Below are positions 26,794 to 35,383 of a stretch of DNA of 64,000 nucleotides, one piece after another (position 1 is the first letter of the stretch; each line of letters opens with the position of its first letter). Below the pieces are notes generated by a model that searched no databases, was not told the origin of the DNA, and saw only the letters and a program-made list of their open reading frames with translations. A program made the translations under genes and the position numbers. This stretch comes from Siphonobacter sp. BAB-5405 (GTDB lineage Bacteria > Bacteroidota > Bacteroidia > Cytophagales > Spirosomataceae), in the NCBI RefSeq assembly GCF_002872335.1, contig NZ_NJAG01000002.1, positions 186,001 through 250,000 on the forward strand, written 5' to 3'.

Positions 26794-27441
26794 CTATTTT
26801 ACAGTACTCAAAGCATGTTGCGTGAGTTTAACGGAAGCCTGATTGTAGTGAGAAATACCTTTCCACGTACCACTTACCGGGTAACGTTCTCCCGTTGTTT
26901 CATTTTCCAGAACGGCACTAAAAGAACAGCTCAGGTGATACGCTTCGATCTGACGATCAACCACGATGGTAGACTTAGGCGGAATCGCAATGTTCAGGGT
27001 TTCTTTCTGATACGATCCATACGGTTTTTGCTGCTCCCGGTTACTCAGGGGAAATGTTTCAGAAAATAATCCGTATGAATTGTCAGAGTACCACCGTTCC
27101 GGCACCCGAACGGAAAATTCACTCAGCTTTACCTCCTTCGGCAATGCATTGGGGGGCGTGACTTCAAAGGTTGACGTTTTAACCAGCTCGTCAAATGTAG
27201 TCGTGACTGTTTGCGTAGACACCTGTTCTCCTGGGTTCGAAACCGTTAGGCCTTTCAGTTTCACGGCTACCGTATCGAATCCACCCGAAGCCGGTTTAAA
27301 GTAGCGAACGTCCTTGAGTGCAAACGTGGCTGGAATCACTTCCTCCGGTTCAACGTTCGATGATTTGGAACACGAAAAGAACAATACCGAACACCATCCA
27401 CTTACTAGAATGAAGGATCGAAGAAAACCTGATTTTTTCAT
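26794..27441 (-). CDS. hypothetical lipoprotein, 215 aa
   Basis: ATG 27441 (MKKSGFLRSFIL) is preferred over 27453. The signal ends in a lipobox LFFSC. Mature sequence is beta-rich, with VTTTFDELVKTSTFEV and a C-terminal part GERYPVSGTWKGIS. Possibly a small Ig-like or lipocalin-like envelope protein, but no family is recognised. It is convergent with ncRNA A, whose terminator may serve both. Confidence 0.75.
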   Translation of the reverse strand: MKKSGFLRSFILVSGWCSVLFFSCSKSSNVEPEEVIPATFALKDVRYFKPASGGFDTVAVKLKGLTVSNPGEQVSTQTVTTTFDELVKTSTFEVTPPNALPKEVKLSEFSVRVPERWYSDNSYGLFSETFPLSNREQQKPYGSYQKETLNIAIPPKSTIVVDRQIEAYHLSCSFSAVLENETTGERYPVSGTWKGISHYNQASVKLTQHALSTVK

Positions 27442-28174
27442 GGCTGGAAACATAAAATGATTAAGCGTTTAGAGCATTCCTGCTCAAGATACGTGTAAAG
27501 GCTAAGAACGTAACCCTTAGGCTGAAAACTATTCGACGAAAGCGGATAAAAAACGACCATGCTCTGCGTAGAATCCTGCCCTTCTTCCGGATTGATCCGT
27601 TTGACTGAATCCTTCATTTGTGCGTAATGCCTTCGATCCGTAGCAGGTATACGCCGGGTTTGATCGTCTGTTAGGGATAGATCGCGGGACCTGATCACTG
27701 ATGCGGCTTCGGTCAAACAATAAGTTTTATTCCCGCCACGTGTTTATCTGTACGGACATCTGCTTATTGGTCTGAACATAGGTCGATAGCTCTTTTTGCT
27801 AGCGACGCGAGTGGGTTGTTCACGTCTGCTAAAAGAAAAGACAGCACAAGCAGCCTATCAACGCCAATGAAAGATGGATAGACAAGGGAGGCACAAACGG
27901 TTTTAGTACTGGAGCATGGTGTGATCAAGGGCTTATAACCAGACAAGGAACGCCAGATGAAGCATGCTTTTAATCACGTTTCGTTTCTGATTGCGTTCCA
28001 GCGTAATCAGACATCCCCGAAACCGGAACTTCCCCGTATGCAGCGTAAGAACGCTGCTTCACCCACCTCCTGAGAAATAGTTGAAATTCCTGGGTAACAT
28101 CCTGTTAATCAAAAGATTTTCATGGTATATTCGAAGAATCGCTTACCCATTTCTCCTCTCATCTGCTCATTACT
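27442..28174. other. gap, no supported gene
   Basis: Overlapping short minus-strand frames between 27438 and 27946 lack signals, family motifs or plausible composition. The last 100 bases upstream of 28175 should hold the promoter of the S74 protein. Nothing else seen. Confidence 0.35.
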
Positions 28175-29269
28175 ATGAAACCTCTTTTTTACACCATTGG
28201 ACTGATCGCCTGTTCTTTTTCTGCCCTTGCTCAAGTGGGGATCGGTACGGGTACTCCAAAAGCATTCCTGAACGTACCCGCTGGCAAAACGGTACTCTTT
28301 GGCGAGGATACCCTGGGGGCGGGTACCAAACTCATCTGGTATGCGAACAAGGGTGCCTTTCGAGCCGGATCCATCAGCGGACCGCAATGGAACGACGCCA
28401 ATGTGGGCATCAATTCGTTTTCAGTAGGTAAAAACACACTGGCTATCGGCAGCTCCAGTGTAGCCATTGGCGAAAATGCTTCTGCTTCGGGTACGCAATC
28501 CTTCGCGATTGGCTTCAGTGCAATCGCCGGTAATGACAATGCCGTAGCCATTGGTACCGGCAGTTCGGTAGCGGGTATGGGCTCCATCGCCATCGGTAAT
28601 AGTCAGGCTCGGGGAGCCTACGCGGTAGCCATTGGCTTACAAAACCGAGTGATTGCGAACTATAGCCTGGCCCTGGGTAGCAATGCCCGAGCCAATAAGC
28701 AGGGCTCCTGCGTGATTGGCGATGGTGCATATCTGTACGAGGCCGATAGCGTGTACAGTACCGCCATGAATCAAATGACCATGCGATTTTCGGGCGGGTA
28801 TCATTTATTCACTTCCGGAGGACCCCAGGCCCAGGCCGTGGGCGTACAGATTCTTCCGGGTGGTAATGCCTGGCAGACCATTTCTGACTCGACCCGAAAA
28901 GAGCATTTTCGCCCCGTGAACGGAGCCGCCTTTCTGGATAAAATTCGCCAGTTACGGCTGGGGTCCTGGAATTACAAAGGGCAGGATTCCAAACAATACC
29001 GACACTACGGTCCGATGGCTCAGGACTTTTTTGCGGCCTTCGGTAAGGATGAGTTAGGAACCATTGGCGAAGATAAATCGATTAATCAGGCGGATTTCGA
29101 TGGCGTAAACCTGATTGCCATTCAGGCACTGCTGGCTAAAATCGAAAGACTGGAGACGATGAACCAGGCCTTGCAGCAGGAAAACGCCAGTTTGCAACAG
29201 GAAACTGCCTCGCTAAAATCAGATGTTGACTGGATCAAGAAACAACTGGGCGGTATAGTCAAAAAGTAA
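28175..29269 (+). CDS. YadA-head-like repeat and S74 tail-fibre domain protein
   Basis: A 364-aa exported protein. Signal MKPLFYTIGLIACSFSALAQ, then a run of 14-16-residue repeats of the form xAxAIGxxSxAxG (about 80-175: LAIGSSSVAIGENASASG, NAVAIGTGSSVAG), as in trimeric adhesin heads. Next comes a Peptidase_S74 intramolecular chaperone domain (about 235-310: SDSTRKEHFRPVNG, HYGPMAQDFFAAFG) and a C-terminal coiled coil (about 315-360). In Bacteroidota such tail-fibre-domain proteins are usually surface or secreted trimers rather than phage genes, and no phage genes are near. Self-cleavage at the S74 domain is known in the family, but the catalytic residues cannot be checked here. Confidence 0.88.
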   Translation: MKPLFYTIGLIACSFSALAQVGIGTGTPKAFLNVPAGKTVLFGEDTLGAGTKLIWYANKGAFRAGSISGPQWNDANVGINSFSVGKNTLAIGSSSVAIGENASASGTQSFAIGFSAIAGNDNAVAIGTGSSVAGMGSIAIGNSQARGAYAVAIGLQNRVIANYSLALGSNARANKQGSCVIGDGAYLYEADSVYSTAMNQMTMRFSGGYHLFTSGGPQAQAVGVQILPGGNAWQTISDSTRKEHFRPVNGAAFLDKIRQLRLGSWNYKGQDSKQYRHYGPMAQDFFAAFGKDELGTIGEDKSINQADFDGVNLIAIQALLAKIERLETMNQALQQENASLQQETASLKSDVDWIKKQLGGIVKK

Positions 29270-29287
29270 GAAAGGTATATGCCAACG

Positions 29288-29397
29288 AAAAAGCCTACGC
29301 GTCGTCACGGGTAGGCTTTTTTGTGAACCCGTCTTCAAAGCCGCCACTTCTCTGACTGATTCAGTAGTACAAACGTATAGCCGAGAGCCCAGCTAAG
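29288..29397. repeat. dispersed ~110-bp repeat, copy 2, with terminator
   Basis: AAAAAGCCTAC/GTAGGCTTTTTT terminator (29288-29321) after the S74 gene, then the 74-base tail TGAACCCGTCTTCAAAGC to GAGAGCC, which is also found at 16812-16922. Confidence 0.75.
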
Positions 29398-29644
29398 TTA
29401 TGTGAATTCGACCAACGGGTTCATTTTCCCCCTGAAGCGTAAACTTTACCTGGTGTTGTGTACGCATCTTAAACGGCTTGTCTACTGAGGCTAATCCGCA
29501 TTTTTCGTTCTGAAAAGTGAAACCCATGGGTGATTTGACCCTTCGCCCCGATACCAGATGATGTTTTTTGATGCGGGAATACAGCTAAAACTGGGGGTAT
29601 AGATCCGGACAAATTAAGCCGGCGTGTGGTACCTTAAAGTCCGC
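29398..29644. other. gap upstream of ncRNA B
   Basis: No gene seen. The last 40 bases (GGACAAATTAAGCC and TTAAAGTC) match the region upstream of ncRNA A. Confidence 0.35.
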
Positions 29645-29652
29645 TACTTTTG
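29645..29652 (+). promoter_or_regulatory. -7 promoter element of ncRNA B
   Basis: TACTTTTG followed by T, identical to the element at 26466; consensus TAnnTTTGY. Confidence 0.55.
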
Positions 29653-29658
29653 TAGGGT

Positions 29659-29914
29659 CTCAATTAGCAGAGGTTCATTTACGTAGCCTTTGCTCCTGTG
29701 AAGCAGGGAGGTTCTTTATCGGCGGTTGGGAACCTCACCCGTACGTTCACTGGTTAGGCAGGGGAATAACTACCCAGTGAACCGATGGCAGCCTGCAGGA
29801 AGGATTTTGAGCAGCAAGCAGGTATTGAATACTATCCAACTTCGTTATCCTTCAGCTTGGATTCATTCCCCGATAAGGCTCCCTCTGCACTGCCTGAGGG
29901 AGCCTTACTTTTTT
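29659..29914 (+). ncRNA. candidate structured RNA, copy B
   Basis: Homologue of 26480-26737. Hairpin II is GAGGTTC (29708-29714) with GAACCTC (29730-29736): a C-G pair in copy A is T-A here, while the loop TTATCGGCGGTT is unchanged. Hairpin III is GTTCACTGG (29745-29753) with CCAGTGAAC (29774-29782), a different sequence from copy A but the same pairing. CTGCAGGAAGG and CGTTATCCTTCA are conserved. The terminator is TAAGGCTCCCTC/GAGGGAGCCTTA (29874-29907) followed by CTTTTTT. Compensatory changes support an RNA structure under selection. Confidence 0.65.
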
Positions 29915-29994
29915 GCCTAACCTTGTTCAGGCTACGGATCGCATGGATTTAAAAACTCCTCTTTTTGTAAATGATTCGCGAAAGTTTATACTAA

Positions 29995-30477
29995 TCATTC
30001 CGTAATTAAATGAGGGGCTTTGTAGGGATTATAATCGGCTGCTTCTTCCCATGATTCCAAACATTCGACTACGTACCGGATTTCGTCTACACGACTAAAG
30101 TATTTCTTTTTGATACCTAAGTAAGAAATAGAATCATTATCAAAAGCCCATAAGATCATTTGAATAATGTCGCTGTCTTCGTCTTCGTGCACGTTTCGCT
30201 CCACCAGATACGAGTTTACAATATCCCCTATTTGTAGCTGACAGCCTATTTCAAAGGGTATGGTTAAATAAAATGGCTTTTCAATAATCTTCACGATTCG
30301 GGGGCTTAATTCTCCATATGCTTCCTCCCTGCTATGATTTTTAAAGGTCTGCTCGATACTATCAAGCCCGTCTAATGCTCCCTTTTCAAATAAACCCTGA
30401 GCATAGTCTATAATCATGGAAACAACTTTGTCTGTATTGACAAATCTCAAATAGTGTTTTACTTTTGCAGGGACCAT
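29995..30477 (-). CDS. hypothetical protein, 160 aa
   Basis: Soluble, acidic protein with no signal peptide or membrane helix. It contains GLFEKGALDGLDSIEQTF and YVVECLESWEEAADYNP. The composition is coherent and ATG 30477 is a clean start. No family recognised. It lies beside an AT-rich, gene-poor zone. Confidence 0.65.
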   Translation of the reverse strand: MVPAKVKHYLRFVNTDKVVSMIIDYAQGLFEKGALDGLDSIEQTFKNHSREEAYGELSPRIVKIIEKPFYLTIPFEIGCQLQIGDIVNSYLVERNVHEDEDSDIIQMILWAFDNDSISYLGIKKKYFSRVDEIRYVVECLESWEEAADYNPYKAPHLITE

Positions 30478-31045
30478 AACAATAGTGGTTTATTATGATT
30501 AGTTAAGCCCGACTGGGTGTTTACAGCACTTGATCGAACAGTTTATTTTCACAAATGTAAAAGACCCTTCGTGGGAAGCAAATATTAAAAGTTTTATTTC
30601 TTATAATCTGAATTTCAATGAATTAAATAAAAATTTTTAATAACCCTAAAGTCTTGTTATTGATTTAAAATCTTCTAATAATTTATTTTAACAGGAATTT
30701 TACACTAACCAATCATCTTTTTCCCATTCCTGATTAAATTACACGAAATCAACCTAATACTCTAGCCAATAGAATGGTAAATTTCGTTTGATTAGCTAGT
30801 ATTTAACGAATCCTATTTACTAAATCTTATATATTTAATCTAACAACAACTTACATCTAATTACTACTTATCAACTTGATATTGATCATTATTTAATATT
30901 TCCGTAAAAATTAGATTCTTTAGACTCATAGTAGCCTTTACCCTGTAAAACATACCTCTGGATTAAATTATTCATTTATAACCTGCCGTATAGCTTAACT
31001 CCTGTTAAAATTGTATTTATACATTACACGTTAAGGTTTTTAGAT
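30478..31045. other. AT-rich gene-free stretch
   Basis: About 570 bases of strongly AT-rich sequence with many TTAAT and AATTA runs and no supported ORF. Possibly a regulatory or formerly mobile region; nothing specific seen. Confidence 0.4.
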
Positions 31046-31470
31046 TTGCAAGGATCAACACGGTTAAACTTTGCACCACGCTCTTTTAAGTACGTCCGCA
31101 GACTCGCCGGGCAAAGCCATACATTGAAACCAATCGGAAGCCATTGCTCCGGTACAAACCTCGGAACACAGAGTCACCCCGCGGTTGATGATTATGAAAA
31201 GCTCGTCGGCGAGCGGATCAATCCGTCGGGATACTCTCCTAAGCGATGATACGAAGCAGGTAAGTTCATCCCCGAATCAAGACGTGCGGGATCGTTCAGG
31301 ACCTCTGATTGCATTTTGACTACGCATTGCCCTAATCTTTGCCTTGTGACCCAACCTGTGGGTTCGAACGCTGTCCCCCTCAACGCACCATCGAAATAGC
31401 CTAGCCTGGCATGTGATTTGAGGTAAGGGCTGCATACGGGACAAACCGTGAACCCTATCTTTAATCATTC
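31046..31470. other. GC-richer island of unknown nature
   Basis: An abrupt rise in GC between AT-rich DNA and a small gene. Short hairpins are visible (GCTCG/CGAGC near 31200, ACCCA/TGGGT near 31350), with a T-loop-like GGTTCGAAC and a CGCACCA string, but no tRNA, tmRNA, RNase P or SRP fold. Short frames on both strands do not resemble known proteins. It may be an RNA or a gene remnant. Confidence 0.3.
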
Positions 31471-31473
31471 GCT

Positions 31474-31683
31474 ATGACCGAGCAACAGATCGAACAATTG
31501 GCCAGAAAAGAACTCCCCACGTATAGCTTACTGGATGGTTCGTTTCAAAACGTCCCCATCCACTTTACGACGGAGGATGGTACGGAGAAGACATTCGAAG
31601 TTACCTTTATCTGGAGAGGTACCGAAGCCCCGCCTCAGTGGGTATATGAGCACATGAAGGAAATTGGCAACCCCTTGATTTGA
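31474..31683 (+). CDS. small hypothetical protein, 69 aa
   Basis: ATG 31474, MTEQQIEQLARKEL and then VTFIWRGTEAPPQWVYEHM. Compact soluble protein, no recognised family, followed directly by a clean terminator, which supports it as an expressed gene. Confidence 0.6.
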   Translation: MTEQQIEQLARKELPTYSLLDGSFQNVPIHFTTEDGTEKTFEVTFIWRGTEAPPQWVYEHMKEIGNPLI

Positions 31684-31687
31684 TGGT

Positions 31688-31715
31688 AGCCCGGCACGAT
31701 ACCGGGCTCTTTTTT
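31688..31715 (+). terminator. rho-independent terminator
   Basis: AGCCCGG (31688-31694) and CCGGGCT (31702-31708) followed by CTTTTTT. Confidence 0.9.
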
Positions 31716-32111
31716 ACCCCTCTTATTTCTTCCGTTTTGGTAGTTGCCTGTGCTTTGCCCAGCACCGTATCTGCTTAACTTTTGATATTCGTATACTCCT
31801 ATCCGTGATTTGTTCCCATTTTCCTGGAAATTCCGGGTATTCTCTACTAGGCGACGTTTTTTCTTTGTTTACTACGTTACCTATCGCTAGCTATCGCCTG
31901 CTAGTGAGTATGAGCCTTTTGGGGTTTCGTTTATCCAATCACATTTTGTAAGTAATTTTCAAACTCCTGTTTTCACTGGAATGCCATAAAAAAGCCCCAT
32001 CACCAAAGGTAATGGGGAAGGTAGCTCACAGCTCCGGTAACGAATGGTACTAGTCTAGCGGGACTTATAATCTGGTTAGAAATGTATTAAAAAATCTTAT
32101 GAATTGAAAAA
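31716..32111. other. gap, no gene seen
   Basis: Contains a small hairpin (CCCCAT at 31995, ATGGGG at 32012) preceded by AAAAAAG, possibly a minus-strand terminator for the remnant at 32112. No supported gene. Confidence 0.35.
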
Positions 32112-32282
32112 TTATGAGAATAAATATTCATTTAAGATTAGAAATTCTTCAGGAAAGTTCTGGTACACTTTATTCATCCATTCACTGAACCTCTGTTTGC
32201 ACGATTTATACTTACCCGTAAGCAGTCCAACCCTTTTACGTTTAAGTATTTTGTAGCTCTTGCATTCCTCTTCGATGTCAGA
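32112..32282 (-). pseudogene. C-terminal gene remnant
   Basis: Open minus-strand frame of 56 codons ending at TAA 32112-32114, with protein-like text DIEEECKSYKILKRKR and VYQNFPEEFLILNEY. No start codon at the front; a stop precedes it. The next frame upstream (to about 32340) gives SGQKPGKNEPIV immediately before the junction, so a one-base shift near 32283 would join them. The family is unknown. Confidence 0.35.
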
Positions 32283-32449
32283 CTATAGGTTCGTTTTTGC
32301 CTGGCTTCTGGCCACTTTGCCTGAAACTGGTTCGATTTTTTTTTGAGACTATACGTATTCCAAACCCGCTTTTACATCAAGTGAGTGGGTTCTTGTTTCA
32401 GGCAGTGCTTTTCAAAAGCACGCATTTCACCTATAACCCAACGTACTGT

Positions 32450-33604
32450 ATGCTTGCCATGAACTACCGGGGACCCTTCAGGGTACGTGTAGACCACAAA
32501 CCCTATCCCGAAATTCAACATCCCAATGATGCCATCGTACGCGTCACTCGTTCGTGTATCTGTGGCTCCGACTTGCACCTCTACCACGGTCTGGTACCGG
32601 ATACACGAGTAGGTATGACCTTCGGCCACGAGTTTATTGGTATCGTCGAAGAAATCGGACCCTCCGTACAAAACCTGAAAGTGGGCGATCACGTACTGGT
32701 TCCGTTCAACATTGCCTGCGGCACCTGCTCGTTCTGTAAGCAGGGGCTCTACGGCAATTGCCATGAATCCAATCCGGAAGCTACCGCCGTGGGTGGTATT
32801 TTTGGGTACTCCCACACGGCGGGCGGCTACGACGGCGGACAGGCTGAGTACGTACGGGTACCTTACGCCGATGTAGGCCCCATGGTGATTCCGGCCGATA
32901 TGCACCCGGATGATGCCGTATTGCTGACCGACGTAGTACCCACGGGTTATCAGGCGGCTGAAATGGGCGGCATTAAACCCGGTGACACCGTCGTTGTTTT
33001 CGGAGCGGGCCCCGTGGGCATTATGGCGGCTAAATGTGCCTGGCTGTTTGGAGCGGGCCGCGTCATTGTGATTGACCACCTGGAATACCGACTCGATTTC
33101 GTTCGTACCTACGCCCAGTGCGAAGCCTACAATTTCCGTTCGATGCAGGACCCGGTTCTATTCCTGAAAAAAGCAACGGATTTCTACGGAGCAGACGTTT
33201 GTATTGATGCCGTTGGCGGCGATGCGGCGGGAAGTGCCTTACAAACGATTACGGGTCGTAAAATGATGCTTCAGGCAGGATCGGCCACGGCCTTGCACTG
33301 GGCCATTAACTCCGTAAAAAAAGGGGGCATCGTTTCGATCGTCGGCGTATACGGCCCTACGGATAATCTCATTCCCATTGGGAATGTCGTCAACAAAGGC
33401 ATTACGATTCGGGCGAACCAGGCCTCGGTCAAACGCCTGTTGCCCAGACTCATTGAGCACGTACAAGCGGGAAGGATTGACCCGAAAGGCATCATTACGC
33501 ACCGCGTTCCGCTGGAGGAAGTTTCTGATGCCTATCACATCTTTTCGGCCAAGCTGGATAATTGTATCAAGCCGATTCTTATTCCACCTTCTGCACGGGT
33601 ATAA
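32450..33604 (+). CDS. zinc-dependent alcohol dehydrogenase (MDR family)
   Basis: About 384 aa from ATG 32450 (alternative 32459); the longer frame from 32297 is not family-like. GroES-like domain with the catalytic zinc motif CICGSDLHLYH and GHEFIGIVEE, then the structural zinc lobe CGTCSFCKQGLYGNC, then the Rossmann domain with GAGPVGIMAA and the acidic end of beta-2 (VIVID), so NAD is likely. It resembles the glutathione-independent formaldehyde dehydrogenase branch. Reaction: oxidation of an alcohol or aldehyde adduct with NAD+; the exact substrate cannot be told. It is followed 11 bases later by a small gene that may be co-transcribed. Confidence 0.88.
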   Translation: MLAMNYRGPFRVRVDHKPYPEIQHPNDAIVRVTRSCICGSDLHLYHGLVPDTRVGMTFGHEFIGIVEEIGPSVQNLKVGDHVLVPFNIACGTCSFCKQGLYGNCHESNPEATAVGGIFGYSHTAGGYDGGQAEYVRVPYADVGPMVIPADMHPDDAVLLTDVVPTGYQAAEMGGIKPGDTVVVFGAGPVGIMAAKCAWLFGAGRVIVIDHLEYRLDFVRTYAQCEAYNFRSMQDPVLFLKKATDFYGADVCIDAVGGDAAGSALQTITGRKMMLQAGSATALHWAINSVKKGGIVSIVGVYGPTDNLIPIGNVVNKGITIRANQASVKRLLPRLIEHVQAGRIDPKGIITHRVPLEEVSDAYHIFSAKLDNCIKPILIPPSARV

Positions 33605-33615
33605 ACAAACATTGT

Positions 33616-34116
33616 ATGGAAGATTTAGCGAGTCATTACGCACATATTAAGGGTTGGGGGATCGACGCGGATCCTAAAAATGAACCCACGTACCCCATGA
33701 AAAACTACACGGGGGATGATCACCGGCGGCTCAATTACGAAAAACCGCCGCAGCAACCCGTCAACGTGGAAGTGCTTCATTCCAACGAACGGCCCGGGAT
33801 AACGGCCGTTTTCGGAACTTCAAGTCCCCCTTCCGGACTGAGCGGAGCCATCCGTCGGTATGCCTTTAAATTCAGCGAATCGGAATACGGTCACTGGTTA
33901 CCGCTCCTGTTTGCGGACCGCGTTAACGTAGTCGAAGGAATCATTGATGATTTGAAGCGAGGACACATTCCGAATATTCTGGCGGAGAAAGGCTGGAACG
34001 CAGAATGGAAATACAATCGCAAAGGACTCATTACCAAGCTGGCCGTTGGTGCTCTGGTTACGGCCACCGCCGTAGCGTTGCTTTGCCGGAGCAATTCGAA
34101 TGAGGACGAAGACTAA
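33616..34116 (+). CDS. hypothetical protein with C-terminal TM anchor, 166 aa
   Basis: ATG 33616 (MEDLASHYAHIKGWG). Polar N-terminal region with proline-rich text (EKPPQQPVNVEV), a middle block SGAIRRYAFKFSESEYGHW, and one C-terminal membrane helix (about 142-158, LAVGALVTATAVALL) with a short acidic tail. No family recognised. It is probably in an operon with the alcohol dehydrogenase and ends at a strong shared terminator. Confidence 0.7.
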   Translation: MEDLASHYAHIKGWGIDADPKNEPTYPMKNYTGDDHRRLNYEKPPQQPVNVEVLHSNERPGITAVFGTSSPPSGLSGAIRRYAFKFSESEYGHWLPLLFADRVNVVEGIIDDLKRGHIPNILAEKGWNAEWKYNRKGLITKLAVGALVTATAVALLCRSNSNEDED

Positions 34117-34129
34117 TACGTCTAGATGT

Positions 34130-34180
34130 AAAGCAAAAAAGGCTGAACAATAGATTCTGTTGCTCAGCCTTTTTTGCTTT
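34130..34180. terminator. bidirectional terminator
   Basis: AAAGCAAAAAAGGCTGA and its complement TCAGCCTTTTTTGCTTT with a stem of about 25 bp including two mismatches. A/T tracts on both sides serve the converging gene pair. Confidence 0.9.
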
Positions 34181-35357
34181 ATAAACTACTCAGGGTACGA
34201 ACGGCCATCCACCCCATCACAACCATGATGACCACCCCCACCAGCGTAAGCCAGAGCGGATGACGATAGGTTTTTCCAAAAGGAAGTCGGTGTACTGCAA
34301 TGAGCAAGATCAGTAAGGCTACGGGCAGGATCATGCCGTTCAGGGCTCCGGCAGCTACCAGAATCGTTACGGGGTTGCCGACCAGCATAAAAATAAGAGC
34401 TGACAGGGCGATGAATCCTACCGTGACGGCTTTGGTTTGATCGTTCAGCCGTGCATGCATCGTACGAACAAAGGTCACCGACGTATACGCCGAACCTACT
34501 ACCGAGGTAATGGCGGCACTCCACATCACAAGTCCAAAGAGCTTGTACCCCAGCAAGCCAGCTGCCTGCTGAAACATGGAAGCGGGCGGATTGGCCGCAT
34601 CAATCGGTAAGCCCTGCATCACGACGCCCAAAGCGGCCAGAAACAGTAAAATCCGCATGACTGAAGCAACCGCAATGCCCGTAACTGCTCCCCGGTTGGT
34701 TTGTGGAATAGCTTCCGGACCACTCATTCCGGCCTCAAGCAGACGGTGAGCACCGGCAAAGGTGATGTACCCTCCTACGGTTCCGCCCACTAGCGTAATG
34801 ATGGCCGTGGTGTCGATGGTATCAGGCAGAAAGGTTTTTTCTACGGCTACGCCCAGCGGCGGGTGGGCCGTCCAAACCACGTACAGCGTCAGGGCAATCA
34901 TCAACAGACCCAGTATTTTTGAAAACTGATCCATGGCCCGCAGGGCGTCTTTCACCAGAAATAATACAATGGCTAATCCCGCACTCAGTCCCGCTCCAAC
35001 GGCGACGGGCATTCCCAGCAAAACCTGCAATCCCATCCCTGCTCCGGCAATATTTCCGATGTTGAAAACCAACCCGCCCAAAGCAATCAGGATGGATAAA
35101 AAATGCCCGACGCCCGGTAAAAGAGCATTCGCCAGATCGGGAGCCCGCTGACCGGAAGCAATGACGATTCGCCAGATGTTGAGTTGCACACCAATATCCA
35201 GCAGAATGGACAGCAAAATCACAAAGCCGAAACTGGCTTTTAACTGTACCGTGAAAAGCGTGGTTTGGGTGAGGAAACCCGGTCCAATGGCGGAAGTAGC
35301 CATCAGAAAAGCGGCTCCGAGTAACGTGGATAAGGTAGAGGTAGGCTTAGCTGCCAT
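34179..35357 (-). CDS. NRAMP-like transporter of the 5-oxoprolinase operon
   Basis: 392 aa from ATG 35357 (MAAKPTSTLSTLLG); a longer frame to 35483 overlaps pxpA and is rejected. About 11 membrane helices with the NRAMP fold. In helix 1 the sequence reads GPGFLTQTTLF, so the DPGN metal-binding motif of true Mn/Fe transporters is missing. This matches the Bacillus YcsG-like branch that sits with pxpA (ycsF) and pxpBC (kipIA). It is the last gene of pxpB-pxpC-pxpA-transporter, 26 bases after pxpA. Transport of 5-oxoproline or a related acid is an inference from context. Confidence 0.85.
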   Translation of the reverse strand: MAAKPTSTLSTLLGAAFLMATSAIGPGFLTQTTLFTVQLKASFGFVILLSILLDIGVQLNIWRIVIASGQRAPDLANALLPGVGHFLSILIALGGLVFNIGNIAGAGMGLQVLLGMPVAVGAGLSAGLAIVLFLVKDALRAMDQFSKILGLLMIALTLYVVWTAHPPLGVAVEKTFLPDTIDTTAIITLVGGTVGGYITFAGAHRLLEAGMSGPEAIPQTNRGAVTGIAVASVMRILLFLAALGVVMQGLPIDAANPPASMFQQAAGLLGYKLFGLVMWSAAITSVVGSAYTSVTFVRTMHARLNDQTKAVTVGFIALSALIFMLVGNPVTILVAAGALNGMILPVALLILLIAVHRLPFGKTYRHPLWLTLVGVVIMVVMGWMAVRTLSSL

Positions 35358-35383
35358 GTAGGAAAGGGAAAGGGGTAATTTAC

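Noticed and set aside
27438-27946. Several minus-strand frames of 60-92 codons
   Set aside because: Overlapping each other, no signal or motif, no consistent protein-like text.
28081-28431. Rightward 116-codon frame
   Set aside because: Overlaps the well-supported S74 protein in another frame.
28175-29269. Prophage tail-fibre interpretation
   Set aside because: No capsid, terminase, integrase or lysis genes around; S74 proteins with YadA-like repeats are common non-phage proteins in Bacteroidota.
31046-31249. Rightward 67-codon frame in the GC-rich island
   Set aside because: No homology pattern and no ribosome-binding context; the island is better left as unknown.
31300-31400. tRNA or tmRNA 3' end suggested by GGTTCGAAC and CGCACCA
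   Set aside because: No matching acceptor or anticodon arm, and no tmRNA tag or 5' half found.
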